A stretch of DNA of 64,000 nt from Cryptomeria japonica (Eukaryota > Streptophyta > Pinopsida > Cupressales > Cupressaceae), in NCBI RefSeq assembly GCF_030272615.1, contig NC_081412.1, forward strand, positions 101,681,796 to 101,745,795, read 5' to 3'. The notes below the pieces were generated by a model. It was not told where the DNA came from and made no database searches. It was given only the letters and a program-made list of their open reading frames with translations. The first letter of the stretch is position 1. Each line of letters begins with the position of its first letter. The position numbers and the translations under genes are program-made. This document shows positions 10,369-21,930 of the stretch, in pieces.

Positions 10369-12236
10369 AATAATTGGTGATAATAATGTTTGTGTACAAA
10401 CAAGGAGGAAAATAAGAGAAAACTCTTATTTGATATCTACAATTGAACCCAAAATAGTAAAGGAAGCATTAAAAGATGATGATTGGGTTAATGCAATGAA
10501 TAAAGAATTAGATCAAATTGAGAAAAATCAGACATGGTCACTTGTTCCTAGACCGGAGGATAAGAATGTAATTGGAACAAAATGGGTCTTTAGGAATAAG
10601 TTGGAGTGAAGAAGGAAAAATTGTAAGAAATAAAGTGAGGTTAGTCTACAAAGGGAATGCACAGGAAGAGGGTGAGGATTATGGAGAGACCTTTGCACAT
10701 GTTGCTAGATTAGAAGGAGTGAGAATGTTGCTAGAATTTGCTGCATATAAGGGATTCAAAGTTTTTCAAATGGATGTCAAATCAGCCTTTTTGAATGGGA
10801 TTCTAGAAGAAGAAGTCTACATTGAACAACTGGATGGATTTTCTCTATTTGATGATGAAGACATGGTATGAAAATTGCATAAAGCACTATATGGTCTAAA
10901 GTAGGCACCAAGAGCATTGTATGAGAGATTACATGCACATCTGATCAAAATTGGATTCCAACGTACCAGTGAGGACATCAACATTTATTTAAAGACTAAT
11001 GGAGACAAGATGTTGATAGCAGAAGTGTTTGTAGATGACATAATTTTTGGAGGAAATGATGATATGTGTATGGATTTTGCTGATATAATGAAAAAGGAAT
11101 TTGAAATCTCTAACTAGTGAAATAAAGTTCTTTATTGGGTTACAAGTCCATCAACTGGATGGTGGTATCTTTATTTGTCAGAGCAAGTATGTCAAATAGG
11201 TGTTGAAGACATTCGGCATGGAAGACTACAAACAAGTAGGAACACCAATGGTGACAGGATGCAAGTTGTCCAAACAAGATGATTCTCTTGTTGTTTGTGA
11301 AAAAGAGTACAGGTCTATGATTAGTAAGTTGCTCTATGTTGTTCATAGTAGGCTGAACATTAATCTCTAACTAGTGAAATAAAGTTCTTTATTGGGTTAC
11401 AAGTCCATCAACTGGATGGTGGTATCTTTATTTGTCAGAGAAAGTATGTCAAATAGGTGTTGAAGACATTCGGCATGGAAGACTACAAACAAGTAGGAAC
11501 ACCAATGGTGACAGGATGCAAGTTGTCCAAACAAGATGATTCTCTTGTTGTTTGTGAAAAAGAGTACAGGTCTATGATTAGTAAGTTGCTCTATGTTGTT
11601 CATAGTAGGCTGAACATTGGTCATGTTGTTGGATTAGTTACCAAATTTCATAGAGAGCCTAAGGAGACACATTTGGTGGCAATGAAGAGAATTTTTTGGT
11701 ATCTCAAAGGCACAGTAGACTATGGTTTATGGTATCATTATAAAGGATATTTTAATTTGGATGTCCTTACTGATGGAGATTGGGCATGTAATGTAGATGA
11801 CTGGAAAAGCACAATCGGTGGAGCTTTTCTTCTTGGTGGAAGATTAGTGGCATAGATGAGCAAGAGAAAAACATGTGTTTCTCAATCTATAGCTGAAGCG
11901 GAGTACATTGTTGCATCCATAAATTGTGTGCAGGCAATATGGATGAGACATGTGCCAGAAGGATTCAAAATAGATATGTCTAAACCGACGACTATCTATT
12001 GTGATAATACAAGTGCAATAAATATTTTAAAGAATTTTTTACTTCATGCTAGAACTAAGCACATTGAATTGAAGTATCATTTTCTAAGGGAAAGAGTTCA
12101 AGAAAAAAAAATCAAGATGGAATATGTGAAGAGTAAAGATCAAATAGTTGATATCTTTACTAAGCCCTTACCAAAGATAGTCTTTGAGTTTCTTAGAGGT
12201 AAACTAGGGGCTAGACCCCTACACTGGAAGAACTAG
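10369..12236 (+). pseudogene. reverse transcriptase and RNase H of C1
   Basis: The RT begins at IIGDNNVCVQTRRKIREN and includes NVIGTKWVFRNK, QMDVKSAFLNGILEEEVY (near 10768) and the active site as VFVDDIIFGG (near 11030). RNase H motifs are LTDGDWACNVDD, SIAEAEYIVAS and CDNTSAINIL, ending PLPKIVFEFLRGKLGARPLH. It is broken by a frameshift near 10605, TGA near 10868, TAG for Gln near 10901 (LK-stop-APRA) and TAG for Trp at 11853 (RLVA-stop-MSK; C2 has VAWMHKK). A 257-bp tandem duplication at 11105-11618 repeats part of the RT to RNase H connection and throws the frame. It is very close to C2. Confidence 0.87.
11105..11618 (+). repeat. 257-bp perfect-phase tandem duplication inside C1 pol
   Basis: Copy 1 is 11105-11361 and copy 2 is 11362-11618. 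I saw one difference (GAGCAAG versus GAGAAAG). The unit begins AATCTCTAACTAGTG and ends GGCTGAACATT. The length is not a multiple of three. C2, I and B have a single copy at the equivalent place. Confidence 0.92.
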
Positions 12237-12623
12237 AATGATGGAGATACATAAATCCTATGGATCTAATGTTTATTCTTCATTAACGATTGATGAGGTG
12301 CAAGCTACTCCGTAGGGGGAACAACTAGGATATAAAGTTCTGATTTAATGTTCTGACTTGGTTAGCAGTGATAATGATGACAGAAGTAGAAAATAAAGAA
12401 GATCGGTGATGCACATACACCTTTGGCATTGTTGTCAAAGCGGGAGAAGAATAATATCAAATCTGGAAGAAGAACAAGATCAAAGAAGTATTAGTTTAGG
12501 GGGAGAAGACAAAAGAAGGAGACCGACAGATGACTTGATACCGACAACAAGTAGCAGTGATGGTGTAACAGTGATAGTGTTGCAATTTGATTGGTATATC
12601 TGATTGGTGTTGCCATAAATGCC
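12237..12623 (+). other. 3' untranslated region of C1 with hairpin and extra polypurine motif
   Basis: No gene; a 65-codon open frame at 12406-12603 is not conserved. CTTTGGCA (12421-12428) pairs with TGTCAAAG (12433-12440) across a TTGT loop with one G-T pair, followed by CGGGAGAAG. The same motif precedes the 3' LTR of C2 and of element B. Confidence 0.7.
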
Positions 12624-12635
12624 AAAGGGGGAGAT
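12624..12635 (+). other. polypurine tract of C1
   Basis: AAAGGGGGAGAT directly before the LTR at 12636. Confidence 0.9.
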
Positions 12636-14129
12636 TGTTGGCATGATTGGCATAACTGATAAAGATGAGGTGATGCAGTTAAAGTTTGATGACTGGACCA
12701 GTAGAGGATAGAAGACTATTTGTCATGAAGAGATTGAGATTTTGTGATTAGATGACTTGATCAGCTATTTATGTTGTCATTAATGGCAACTGATGTTAAA
12801 TGATGTTAATTGATGTTTCTTGATGTTTGGTTTGTCATCGAGGCGATTCATTCTACTAGAGACAAGGTTTACCAACAATATAAAGAAGTATGTGAAATAG
12901 GACTGTAACCGTATATGCAGAGATGTTTTAATTGAAGTGGATGATTCGTGATTTGTGGTTTGGAATATAATCTTTCATCATGGTAATGAGTATCTGACTG
13001 AGACCGCATCTTGTGATGACTATCAGAAGGAACTTTTCTATTTCTGATGATTTTTTGCTAGGGTTTTAGAGCTAGTGATGAAATCATTAAACCGATAATG
13101 ATTTTTGGTATGGTGGTGATCAAAAAGAAGTTCACATATTGATGATAACTCGACACAAACTGCATGAAATATTTGAAAAATGTTTTGGTGTGTTTGGAGA
13201 GCAAATTTCTTGGGTATGTACAAAGTCCTTAGTGGAGTGAGCTAAGGGTTTGACTTTGTACCAGATCGACTTGCCGTGACAACTTATGATCATTTAATGA
13301 CTGATATTGATTTGTAATTGATTGTAATAATTCATATGATGATATGTAATGAGTTGTAAGGATATGTGATGATCTATGATGTAATTTAGGGTTTAGTGGC
13401 CGACCTAGTGGAAAGCATTATTTATGTTGGCTTAGTTGATGTTTATTGTGTGGGTGATCTTAGAGAAGAGTGAGATTTTCCTTAGAGTTGTAGATAGTGA
13501 AGCATAAGTGGATTTGATTTAGCAAGTAGAGAAGTGAAAGTAACAAATCATTTTTTCAGTGTTGTTCTTTAATAATTACAATAGATTAAATCCCTTAACC
13601 GGGTAGGTCCTGATAGACCTTAATCTTGTAAATCACCTAATTAGTAGCTCTCAAAAAGAGTGGTAAATCCTCTCATGAGTTTGATCCTAATGGGTCATTA
13701 AGATCCTAACTGAGTTGGACATCCAAATCCCTTAACCAGGTAACTCCTAACAAGGTCTGCTCCTAACAGGACGTATTGTAAGCTCCTAACAGGGCATACT
13801 TCAAAAGAGTACAAATCTTTGTGAGTACTAACTCCCACTGTGTTTTTTCCCTATTTGGGTTTCCATGTCAAAAATATGGTGTTCATGTGTGGAATGATTT
13901 TCATGTGGTGTTATTAATTATCTTTAGTTTATTCATTATTTCTGAATACACCAATTATAACAGTCTATTAGAGATTTATCAGAGATTACCGATACTATTT
14001 AATGAATTGGCATATGCAATAAATGAAGTTAACTTTGTTGTAAGTTTAATTTAGGTTTAAATTTTTAAATTGGAATTAATACTAATTCACTCCCCTCTTA
14101 GTATTAATTGGATCCTCATAGGATTAACA
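12636..14129 (+). repeat. LTR shared by C1 (3') and C2 (5')
   Basis: 1494 bases from TGTTGGCATGATTGG to GGATTAACA. It has a polypurine tract on its left and a primer site on its right, so it serves both flanking internal regions. The other C LTR is 27437-28338 plus 43266-43838. Positions about 13585-13800 hold degenerate repeats of CCTTAACCGGGT and TCCTAACAGG, followed by TTTTTTCCCTATTTGGG and TTTCCATGT. The open frame at 13821-14054 is not a gene. Confidence 0.88.
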
Positions 14130-14131
14130 AT

Positions 14132-14143
14132 TGGTATCAAAGC
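14132..14143 (+). other. primer binding site of C2
   Basis: TGGTATCAAAGC, two bases after the LTR. One base differs from TGGTATCAGAGC; element I has the same variant. Confidence 0.85.
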
Positions 14144-14181
14144 TTTGGTCGGCTTGAGGAAAATATTCTGAGGAAGTCAAG

Positions 14182-15069
14182 ATGATAAAGAAAGAGGGTC
14201 TTAAGTTCAACAAGGATAACTACAAGATCTGGAAAGATAGAATGAAAATCTACATCAAAGGTCTTGGTGCACAATATTGGAAGCAAGTTGAAACAAAATA
14301 TGTTTCTCCTACTACTACTCCCTTGACACCAGATGAACTCAAACAAAAGCAAGATAACATGCAAGCGTTAGAAGCTATTATTAGAACTTTATCAGATTCA
14401 GAATATATTGTTGTTCAAGGATTGGAAAGTGCAAGTGAGGTTTGGGAAAAGTTAGATATAATAGATGGAGGAGATGAGCATGTGCAAAGAGCCAAAGAGG
14501 AAATCTTGAGAGGAAAGTTCAATGATATGATAATGCTTGAAGGAAAAAACATTGCATAGTATGGTCAGAGAATCAAAGAAGTTGTTGGTGGCATAAAGAG
14601 TGCTAGAGGTAAATTGGATGATGACGCAATAGTAAGTAAAATGCTTATAACTCTTCAACCTCAATATGCTATAAGAGTATCTGCAATCGAAGAACTTAGA
14701 TCTATTTCAAAGGATAAGGTAACTGTTGATTCATTGAATGGTAAGCTTGCAACTTTTGAGTTAAATAGTTTTGATAATAGTGTGACAAAATCTACCGACT
14801 TTGTCTTTAAAGATTCTTTTACTGGTTCATTTGCTAGAAAAGGAAAAGATATATGTCAAAATCATGAGTGCGGGTCAAGTCATGGAAGTTACCGTGGAAA
14901 TGAAGACAATGAAGATCAAGTGATAGAACTTGAGGCACTGTTAGCAAAGATATTTCCAAGAGGCACCTATAAGTATAAAGGGAAGCTACCTTTGAAGTGT
15001 TTCTCTTGTAGTAAAATTGGTCATATTGCTGCTAATTGTCCTAATGTTGGCAAGAAAGAGAAATTTTGA
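14182..15069 (+). pseudogene. gag of C2 (copia)
   Basis: The ATG at 14182 is followed by MIKKEGLKFNKDNYKIWKDR and the copia gag domain (YIVVQGLESASEVWEKL, GGDEHVQRAKEEILRGKF). The only in-frame stop is a TAG at 14557-14559, where the other copies have Gln (IQQYGQR in element I). The rest reads through to a complete zinc knuckle, CFSCSKIGHIAANC, near 14998, and ends at a TGA at 15067-15069. One substitution therefore separates most of this gag from an open frame. It would encode the capsid/nucleocapsid protein. Confidence 0.88.
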
Positions 15070-16656
15070 AAATATCGAGGAAAGGGCAAAAATAAATGTT
15101 ATGTTGTAGTAGATGAAGGTGTGGCCAATGAGGAGTCTGAAGATGAACGTGACAATGAGGAAATTGTGTTTGTAGTCATGAAGGAGGAACTGACAGATAA
15201 AAAGGCATTGGTATCTCACATGGAGACTAGTGGTGAAAGGATTATAGACAATAGATGCTCACACCACATGAATGGAGACAAAAGCAAGTTCATAACCCTT
15301 GATGAATTTGATGGTGGTGTTGTTAGATTTGGAAATAACTCTCCCTGCATGGTGAAAGGAAAATGTTCAATTTCTCTAAATGGGAAGAGTAATGATGATG
15401 ATGTGTTTTGGGTTGATGGTCTAAAGCATAATCTTTTAAGTGTTGATCAACTCAATGATAAAGGTTATTTTCTTGAGTTTAAAAGTCTAGAGTCTACAGA
15501 ATTCTTGGAGGTGATGGTGAAATAATTGCTACCAGGAAGCAAACTAGAGGTAACTTATTCCATTTGAATAGTAATATTAATAATTGTCTGGTTGCAAGAA
15601 TGGAAGATAGTTGGTTGTGGCATAAAAGATGTTGTCAAGTTAATTTTGATAATTTAGTTAAGATAAGCCATTCAAGTGTTGTAAGAGGATTACCCCAAGT
15701 TATTAAAATGGATGGTGTGATATGCAAAGATTGTCAAATTGGTAAGATGACCTCTATTTCTTTCAAGAGAAATAATTGTACTAAGAATATTTTAGATTTG
15801 GTACATACTGATCTCTGTGGCCCTATGAGAACAAAGAGTTATTATGGTGATAGTTATTTCATGATTTTCACTAGTGACTATTCAAAAATGATGTGGGTGA
15901 CATTTTTGAAGGAGAAATCTGAAGCATTTAGTAAATTTAAATCATTTAAAGCTCTAGTTGAAAATGAAACTAGTAAGAACTTGAAGTGTTTAAGATTAGA
16001 CTGGGTAGGAGAATTCACATCTAATGAATTTGTTAAGTATTATGATGAACAGGGTATCAAGAGATAGATGTCAGCTCCGAGGACACCACAATAGAATGAC
16101 ATAACAGAAAGGATGAATAGAAAAATGGTTGAAGCTGCTAGAACCATTCTATTACAGTGTAATGTACCTAAAATGTTTTGGAGATAAGAAATCAACACTG
16201 TTGTATACACTTTAAACCAGGTACTAATAAAAATAGGTAACAATAAAATACCCTATGAGCTATGGTATGGAAAAACTCCTTGCGTAAGTTATTTCAAAAT
16301 TTTTGGGAGTCAATGTTTTATTAAGAAAGATAATTACATTGAGAAATTTGATACAAAATCTAATAAGGGAATCTTCTTGGTTACTGTACTAAGAGTAAGA
16401 CATATAAATGTTATAATAAGAAAACTAAGAAGATTATTGAAAGTGCTAATGTGAAGGTAGATTATCTCTCTGCAAAGTCATAAGGTACCAGCATATTTGA
16501 GCCTAAAAAAGATGATGAGAAACTTATGATTATTGAATTGGAAGCACATAACAATGAAGAATCGACAAATGGAGAATTAGGTGCTCACTGATAAGTGATG
16601 ACAATGATGAATAAAATGAAGAACAAGAAGTAGAAGATATAGAACCAGTACCAGTA
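15070..16656 (+). pseudogene. protease and integrase of C2
   Basis: The protease segment is open at 15121-15525, but the active site reads IIDNRCSHHMN: the catalytic Asp-Ser-Gly has become Asp-Asn-Arg, so the enzyme would be dead. After a frameshift near 15515 the integrase runs from 15564: the pre-integrase region LWHKRCCQVNF has lost the usual second His, CKDCQIGKM keeps its cysteines, and the core has HTDLCGPMRTKSYYG, RLDWVGEF and DITERMN. TAG stops replace Gln at about 16064 (GIKR-stop-MSA) and 16092 (TPQ-stop-ND). The C-terminal part (SYFKIFGSQCFIKK) is scattered over frames up to about 16450. Confidence 0.85.
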
Positions 16657-18310
16657 TTGCCCAAGTATGTCAGATTTAACCATTCACAAGAGAAAATAAT
16701 TGGCGATAAGAATGTTGGTGTGCAAACAAGGAGGAAAATAAGAGAAAACTCTTGTTTGATATCTAAAATTGAACCCAAAATAGTAAACGAAGCACTAAAA
16801 GATGATGATTGGATTAATGTAATGAATGAAGAATTAGATCAAATTGAGAAGAATCAGACATGGTCACTTGTTCCTAGACTGGAGGATAATAATGTAATTG
16901 GAACAAAATGGGTCTTTAGAAATAAGTTGGATGAAGAAGGAAATTTTTTAAGAAATAAGGCGAGGTTAGTCTGCAAAGGGTATGCAAAGGAAGAAGGTGA
17001 GGATTATGGAGAGACCTTTGCACCTGTTGCTAGATTAGAAGGAGTGACAATGCTACTAGCATTTTCTGTGTATAAGGGATTTAAATTTTATTAAATGGAT
17101 GTCAAATCAGTCTTTCTGAATGGGATTCTAGAAGAAGAAGTCTACATTGAAAAACCAGATGGATTTTCTCTATCGGATGATGAAGATATGGTATGAAAAT
17201 TGCATAAAGCACTATATGGTCTAAAGAAGACACCGAGAGCATGGTATGAGAGATTACATGCACATCTAATCAAAATTGGATTCCAACATACTAGTGAGGA
17301 CATCAACATTTATTTAAAGACATGGAAACAAGATGATGATAGCAAAAGTGTTTGTAGATGACATATTTTTTGGAGGAAATGATGATATGTGTATGAATTT
17401 AGCTGATATAATGAAAAAGGAAATTGAAATGTCTCTAATCGTTGAAATAAAGTTCTTTATTGGGTTATAGGTCTAGCAACTGGATGGTGGTATCTTTATT
17501 TGTCAAAGCAAGTATGTCAAATAGATGTTGAAGACATTTAGCATAGAAGACTACAAACCGGTAGGAACACTGATGGTGACAAGTTGCAAGTTGTCCAAAC
17601 GAGATGATTCTCCTACTATTTGTAAAAAAGAGTACAGGTCTATGATTGGTAAGTCGCACTATGTTGTTCATAGTAGGCTAGACATTGGTCATGATGTTGG
17701 ATTAGTTGCCAGATTTTAGAAAGAACCTAATGAGACACATTTGGTGGCAATGAAAAGAATTTTTTGGTATCTCAAAGGCACAATAGACTATGGTTTATGG
17801 TATCATTATAAAGGATATTTTAATTTGGATGTATTCACTGATGCATATTGGGCATGTAATGTGGATGACCAAAAAAGCACAACTAGTGGAGATTTTCTGC
17901 TTGGTGGAAGATTAGTGGCATGGATGCATAAGAAACAAAAATGTGATTCTCAATCTACAGCTGAAGTGAAGTACGTTGTTGCATCCATGAATTGCATGTA
18001 GGCAATATGGATGAGACATATGCTAGAAGGATTCAAAATAGATATGTCTGAACTAGTGACTATCTATTGTGAGAATGCAAGTGCAATAAATATTTCTAAG
18101 AATCTTGTACTTCATGCTAGAACCAAGCACATTGAATTGAAGTATCATTTTCTAAGGGAAAGAGTTCAAGAAAAACAAATCAAGATAGAATATGTGAAGA
18201 AAAAAGATCAAATAGCTGATATCTTTACTAAGCCCTTACCAAAGACTACCTTTGAGTTTCTTAGAGGTAAACTAGGGGTTAGCCACTACATTGGAAGAAC
18301 TAGAATGATG
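16657..18310 (+). pseudogene. reverse transcriptase and RNase H of C2
   Basis: The RT opens at 16657 (KYVRFNHSQEKIIGDKN) and runs to 17094 with TKWVFRNKLDEEGN and FAPVARLEGV, then through MDVKSVFLNGILEEEVY to VFVDDIFFGGND near 17350. RNase H (17741-18310) has FTDAYWACNVDD, STAEVKYVVAS, then CENASAINIS where the usual catalytic Asp is Glu, and ends FLRGKLGVSHY. Breaks include TAA for Gln at 17092, a deletion frameshift near 17320, TAG near 17718 and TAG for Gln near 18000. The frame ends where element I was inserted. Confidence 0.87.
18306..18310 (+). repeat. target site duplication of element I, left copy
   Basis: TGATG, repeated at 27051-27055. C1 has a single uninterrupted AATGATGGAGATACATAAATC at the same place (12236 onward), confirming the empty site. 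Confidence 0.93.
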
Positions 18311-19733
18311 TGATGGTATAATGAAAGAATAAGTATCTAGTAGATTACTGAGAGGGGGCGGTGAATTAGTAAACTGAAAAACTAACACAAACTTCCCAAT
18401 CTCAAATTCAAACTCAGAAAGTAAACTTTCACTATCAAGATCAATACTCAAGAATACTCAACATCAACCGGTTAACTATTATAGCAACTTAATAGTAAAC
18501 AACTTCAATCTTGTAAACATCAAAATTCTTAATCATATATCAACATACTTCAACTCTCAATGTTTCCAGTTATCATGCCTTATCCGAAATTAATCAAATC
18601 AACAAATAAGATCATAACCACAAAAACATTCACCACTTGACACAAATGTTTATACGTGGAAAACCCAAATAGGTAAAAACCACAGTGAGATGAGACTCAC
18701 AAGATAGCTATATGAACTCTTCTGAAGTTCTCCCTATTAGGATCCAAGCTTGTTAAATCTTTTACAATAAGTCTTGTTAAGAACAGATCCCGTTAGGAAT
18801 CACCCGGTTAAGGGATTTACAAAATTCCTTGATGAAAAAGCAAAATACCCTATTAGGAGTAACCTCAGTAGAGTATTTGAGAATCCAAGCTAATGGATCA
18901 CCTTGTTAGAGGATTTAAGAAGTAACCAAGCTTGTTAGAGCTTACCCAGTTAGGGGATTTCACTTCTGTTGTAATTGTTAGAAAACAACAGGTTTTTTTG
19001 ATTTGTCTGAATAGCACTACATTTGCTTGATCAGATCCTTTTAAGCTTCAAACTTATTTTACTCAAACTATAGATCCATTGTCTAGTTAGGCAACCACAC
19101 ACTCAACTGATTTCAACCAACACTTTTCCAACAACTTTACAATCAACTTCATCGACCTTAAATACAAATCAATTAGGCCGATAACACAAAAAAAACTAAT
19201 TCTCTCATAGAGATTACAAACAAATTGGTTCAAGTGTGACTATTGGATTTACATAGTAATCTATATACATTCTTCAAGAAAATTCCAACCGCTCCATGAT
19301 CATCGCTTCATCGGACTTGTAACTCATCACGTGCTATACATTAGATGAAATCCACTTTGCTCATTCCCTAGACAATCAAACAAACAAACGTGCCAAAACA
19401 ATCTAAACTAATTCTCATACAATGATTACATACCATCATTACCACTCATCATTAGATCTTAAACCAACAAACTTGATCGGTTAGGGTTTAACAAAAACAA
19501 CTAGTAGGGTTTACTGGTTACATTGCATAGAAAGGGTTTAACCTTATACACTAGTTTATTGGTTCAACTCACAAACTAACATACCAGTTTACAATATCTT
19601 CCTCAAAGATCTTCCTACCAGTTACAAGACAATATCAATAACAACAACAATATCATAAATACCATTATCGGTTCAATTAACATCAATGGCAACATAACAT
19701 ATCATTAATGCAATCTACATGCAAATACCAACA
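18311..19733 (-). repeat. 3' LTR of element I
   Basis: 1423 bases, aligned throughout with 25640-27050 (about 9 in 10 bases by eye over the first 100). The antisense terminal module is seen at about 18655-18690 (ATACGTGGAAAACCC, GTAAAAACCACAGTGAG), and the CCTAACAGGG-like repeats at 18740-18960. No gene. Confidence 0.9.
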
Positions 19734-19745
19734 ATCCCCCCCTTT
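19734..19745 (-). other. polypurine tract of element I
   Basis: ATCCCCCCCTTT on the plus strand, i.e. AAAGGGGGGGAT on the element strand, abutting the LTR. A region of about 290 bases without coding sequence separates it from RNase H. Confidence 0.88.
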
Positions 19746-20039
19746 GGCATTGATGGTAAAACAAATATCAACACCTCTAATTGCTATTATGATTGGTGAA
19801 TAGGAATCCTGGTTTACATTACCAAGTATTCACCATGCTCTATGTGTCTTCAGCCTATCACTGGTTTCCCTTTCCCAGTCACATAAATCTTCTCCTAATC
19901 ACATAATTCTTCTCCCCCTTTAACAACACTACCAAATTGAAAGTAAAACATGTAATATCAAAATTTCACTGTGCATCAACAACATACTACAACTTGATGG
20001 TCCCCCTATGGAATACATCCACTTCTTCATCAATCCATG

Positions 20040-21740
20040 TAAAAATTTTGCAAGTGATTCAGGGACTGATGCAATCAACATCATGCTCAACTAACTTCTA
20101 AGATACTCAAAAGTGGTCTTAGGCAAAGGTTTGGTAAAGATATCTACATGCTACTTCTTGGTAGAAAAATGCTCTAAGATAACATCTTTACTTTGAGCTT
20201 TTTCCCTCAGAAAGTGATACTTCAATTCAATGTGCTTGGTGCAAGCGTCTAAAACAAGATTCTTAAAATATTTATAGCACTTGTATTATCACATAAAATC
20301 TTTATAGGTTCTGAGATCTTCATCTTAAAACCTTCCAAAATGTGCCTCATCGAAATAGCCTATGTGCAATTCATATAATCTGCAACATACTCAGCTTCAA
20401 TAGTAGATTGTGAAGTACAACTATGCTTCTTACTACTCCATGAAACTAGCCTTTCTCCTAGAAAGAATGCTCCAATGATAGTACTTTTACGGTCATCAAC
20501 ATTTCCTGCCTAATCAGCATCTGTGTATGCCTTCAAATCAAAGTTTCTTCCATATGGATACCATAATGCATAGTCAACTGTACCTTTTAGATACCTAAAA
20601 ATTCTCTTGGTTGCAATCAGGTGTGTCTCCTTTGGATTCTTCTAAAATCTTGCAACTATACCAACCGCATGGGCAATATCTAGTCTATTGTGAACAACAT
20701 AGTGTAATTTGCCAATCATTGACCTATATTCCTTTTCATCAATAGACTTAGATTCATCTTCCTTGGATAACTTACAACCTGTAACAATTGGTGTGCCAAC
20801 TGGTTTATAGTCACTCATGCCAAAAGTCTTTAAAACCTCTTTCACATACTTAGATTGAGTAATGAAAATACCATTCTTCATTTGTTGTATCTGCAAGCCT
20901 ATGAAATTTTTTATTTCCCTTACTAAAGACATTTCAAACTCATTTTCATTTCATCTGCAAAACTATTGCTCATGACATCATTACCTCCAAAAATAATATC
21001 ATCAATAAAAACTTCACTAACCAGTATTTCATCTCCTTTAGAATTGAGATAAATATTACAATCATCACTGGTTCTTGCAAATCCTATCTTCATCAGATGT
21101 GCATGAAGTTATTCATACCATGCTCTAGGTACCTGCTTTAATCCATACAAAGCATTATGCAATCTGTATACAATGTCTTTCTCATCAATCAATGCATAAC
21201 CATCTGGTTGCTCTATGTATACCTCTTCTTCCAATATCCTATTCAAAAATGCAGACTTAACATCCATCTGATATACCTTGAACTTCTTATGGGCTACAAA
21301 TGCAAGTAAAGTTCTGACACCTTCTAGTCTTGCTACTGGTGCAAAAGTTTTGCCATAATCTTCACCTTCTTCTTGAACATAACCCTTGTAGACTAATCTT
21401 TCCTTGTTGCGAACTACAACATAATCTTCATTTAACTTGTTTCTGAATACCCATTTAATACCTATAACATTCTTGTTTACCAATCGGGGTACCAGGGTCC
21501 AAGTGTTGTTCTTCTCAATTTGATCCAATTCCTCCTCCATAGCTTTAACCCAATAATCATCACCAAATGCCTCCTTAGCACTTCTAGGTTCAATGGTGGA
21601 GATCATGCAAGAGTTCTCTCTTATTTTCCTTCTAGTTAGTACTCCAACATCCTTATCTCCAATAATCTACTTAGGACTATGGTTCAGTCTCACATACCTA
21701 GGAATAACATGATCATTCTCTTCAAGTTCAACTTCTTCAT
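20040..21740 (-). pseudogene. reverse transcriptase and RNase H of element I
   Basis: Minus strand. The RT is open from 21606 to 21109 ([74 protein letters not shown]). After a stop comes the active-site box as VFIDDIIFGGND near 21000, a Phe-Ile variant of YVDD. A frameshift precedes the segment at 20932-20642 (GTPIVTGCKLSKEDES). RNase H lies at about 20630-20040 with AYTDAD, STIEAEYVAD, CDNTSAINIL and DIFTKPLPKTTFEYLRS. Fewer stops than in B or C. A NEELEENDHVIPRYVRLNHS linker connects it to integrase. Confidence 0.87.
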
Positions 21741-21930
21741 TATCATCTTCTTCTAAATTTATTTGTTCTGGCTGAACAAGTACATCAGGATTTTCTTTAT
21801 CAGTTTCTGATTTAACAGTTTCAAGTTCCAAAAGAAAAATGTAAGGATATTCATCCTTTTTCTCTGAACTGGTTCCTTCTGAGAGTTCAAGACATTCATC
21901 TACATGAACATCAGTACTCTCAATAATTTT

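Larger units (their letters stand above)
10369..12635 (+). mobile_element. Copia element C1: truncated internal region joined to a shared LTR
   Basis: The sequence resumes abruptly in mid-RT at 10369, matching 16687 onward in C2, and runs through RNase H, the 3' untranslated region and a polypurine tract into the LTR at 12636. Its 5' part lies left of the window beyond element A. The LTR it enters is also the 5' LTR of C2, giving a tandem arrangement. Confidence 0.82.
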
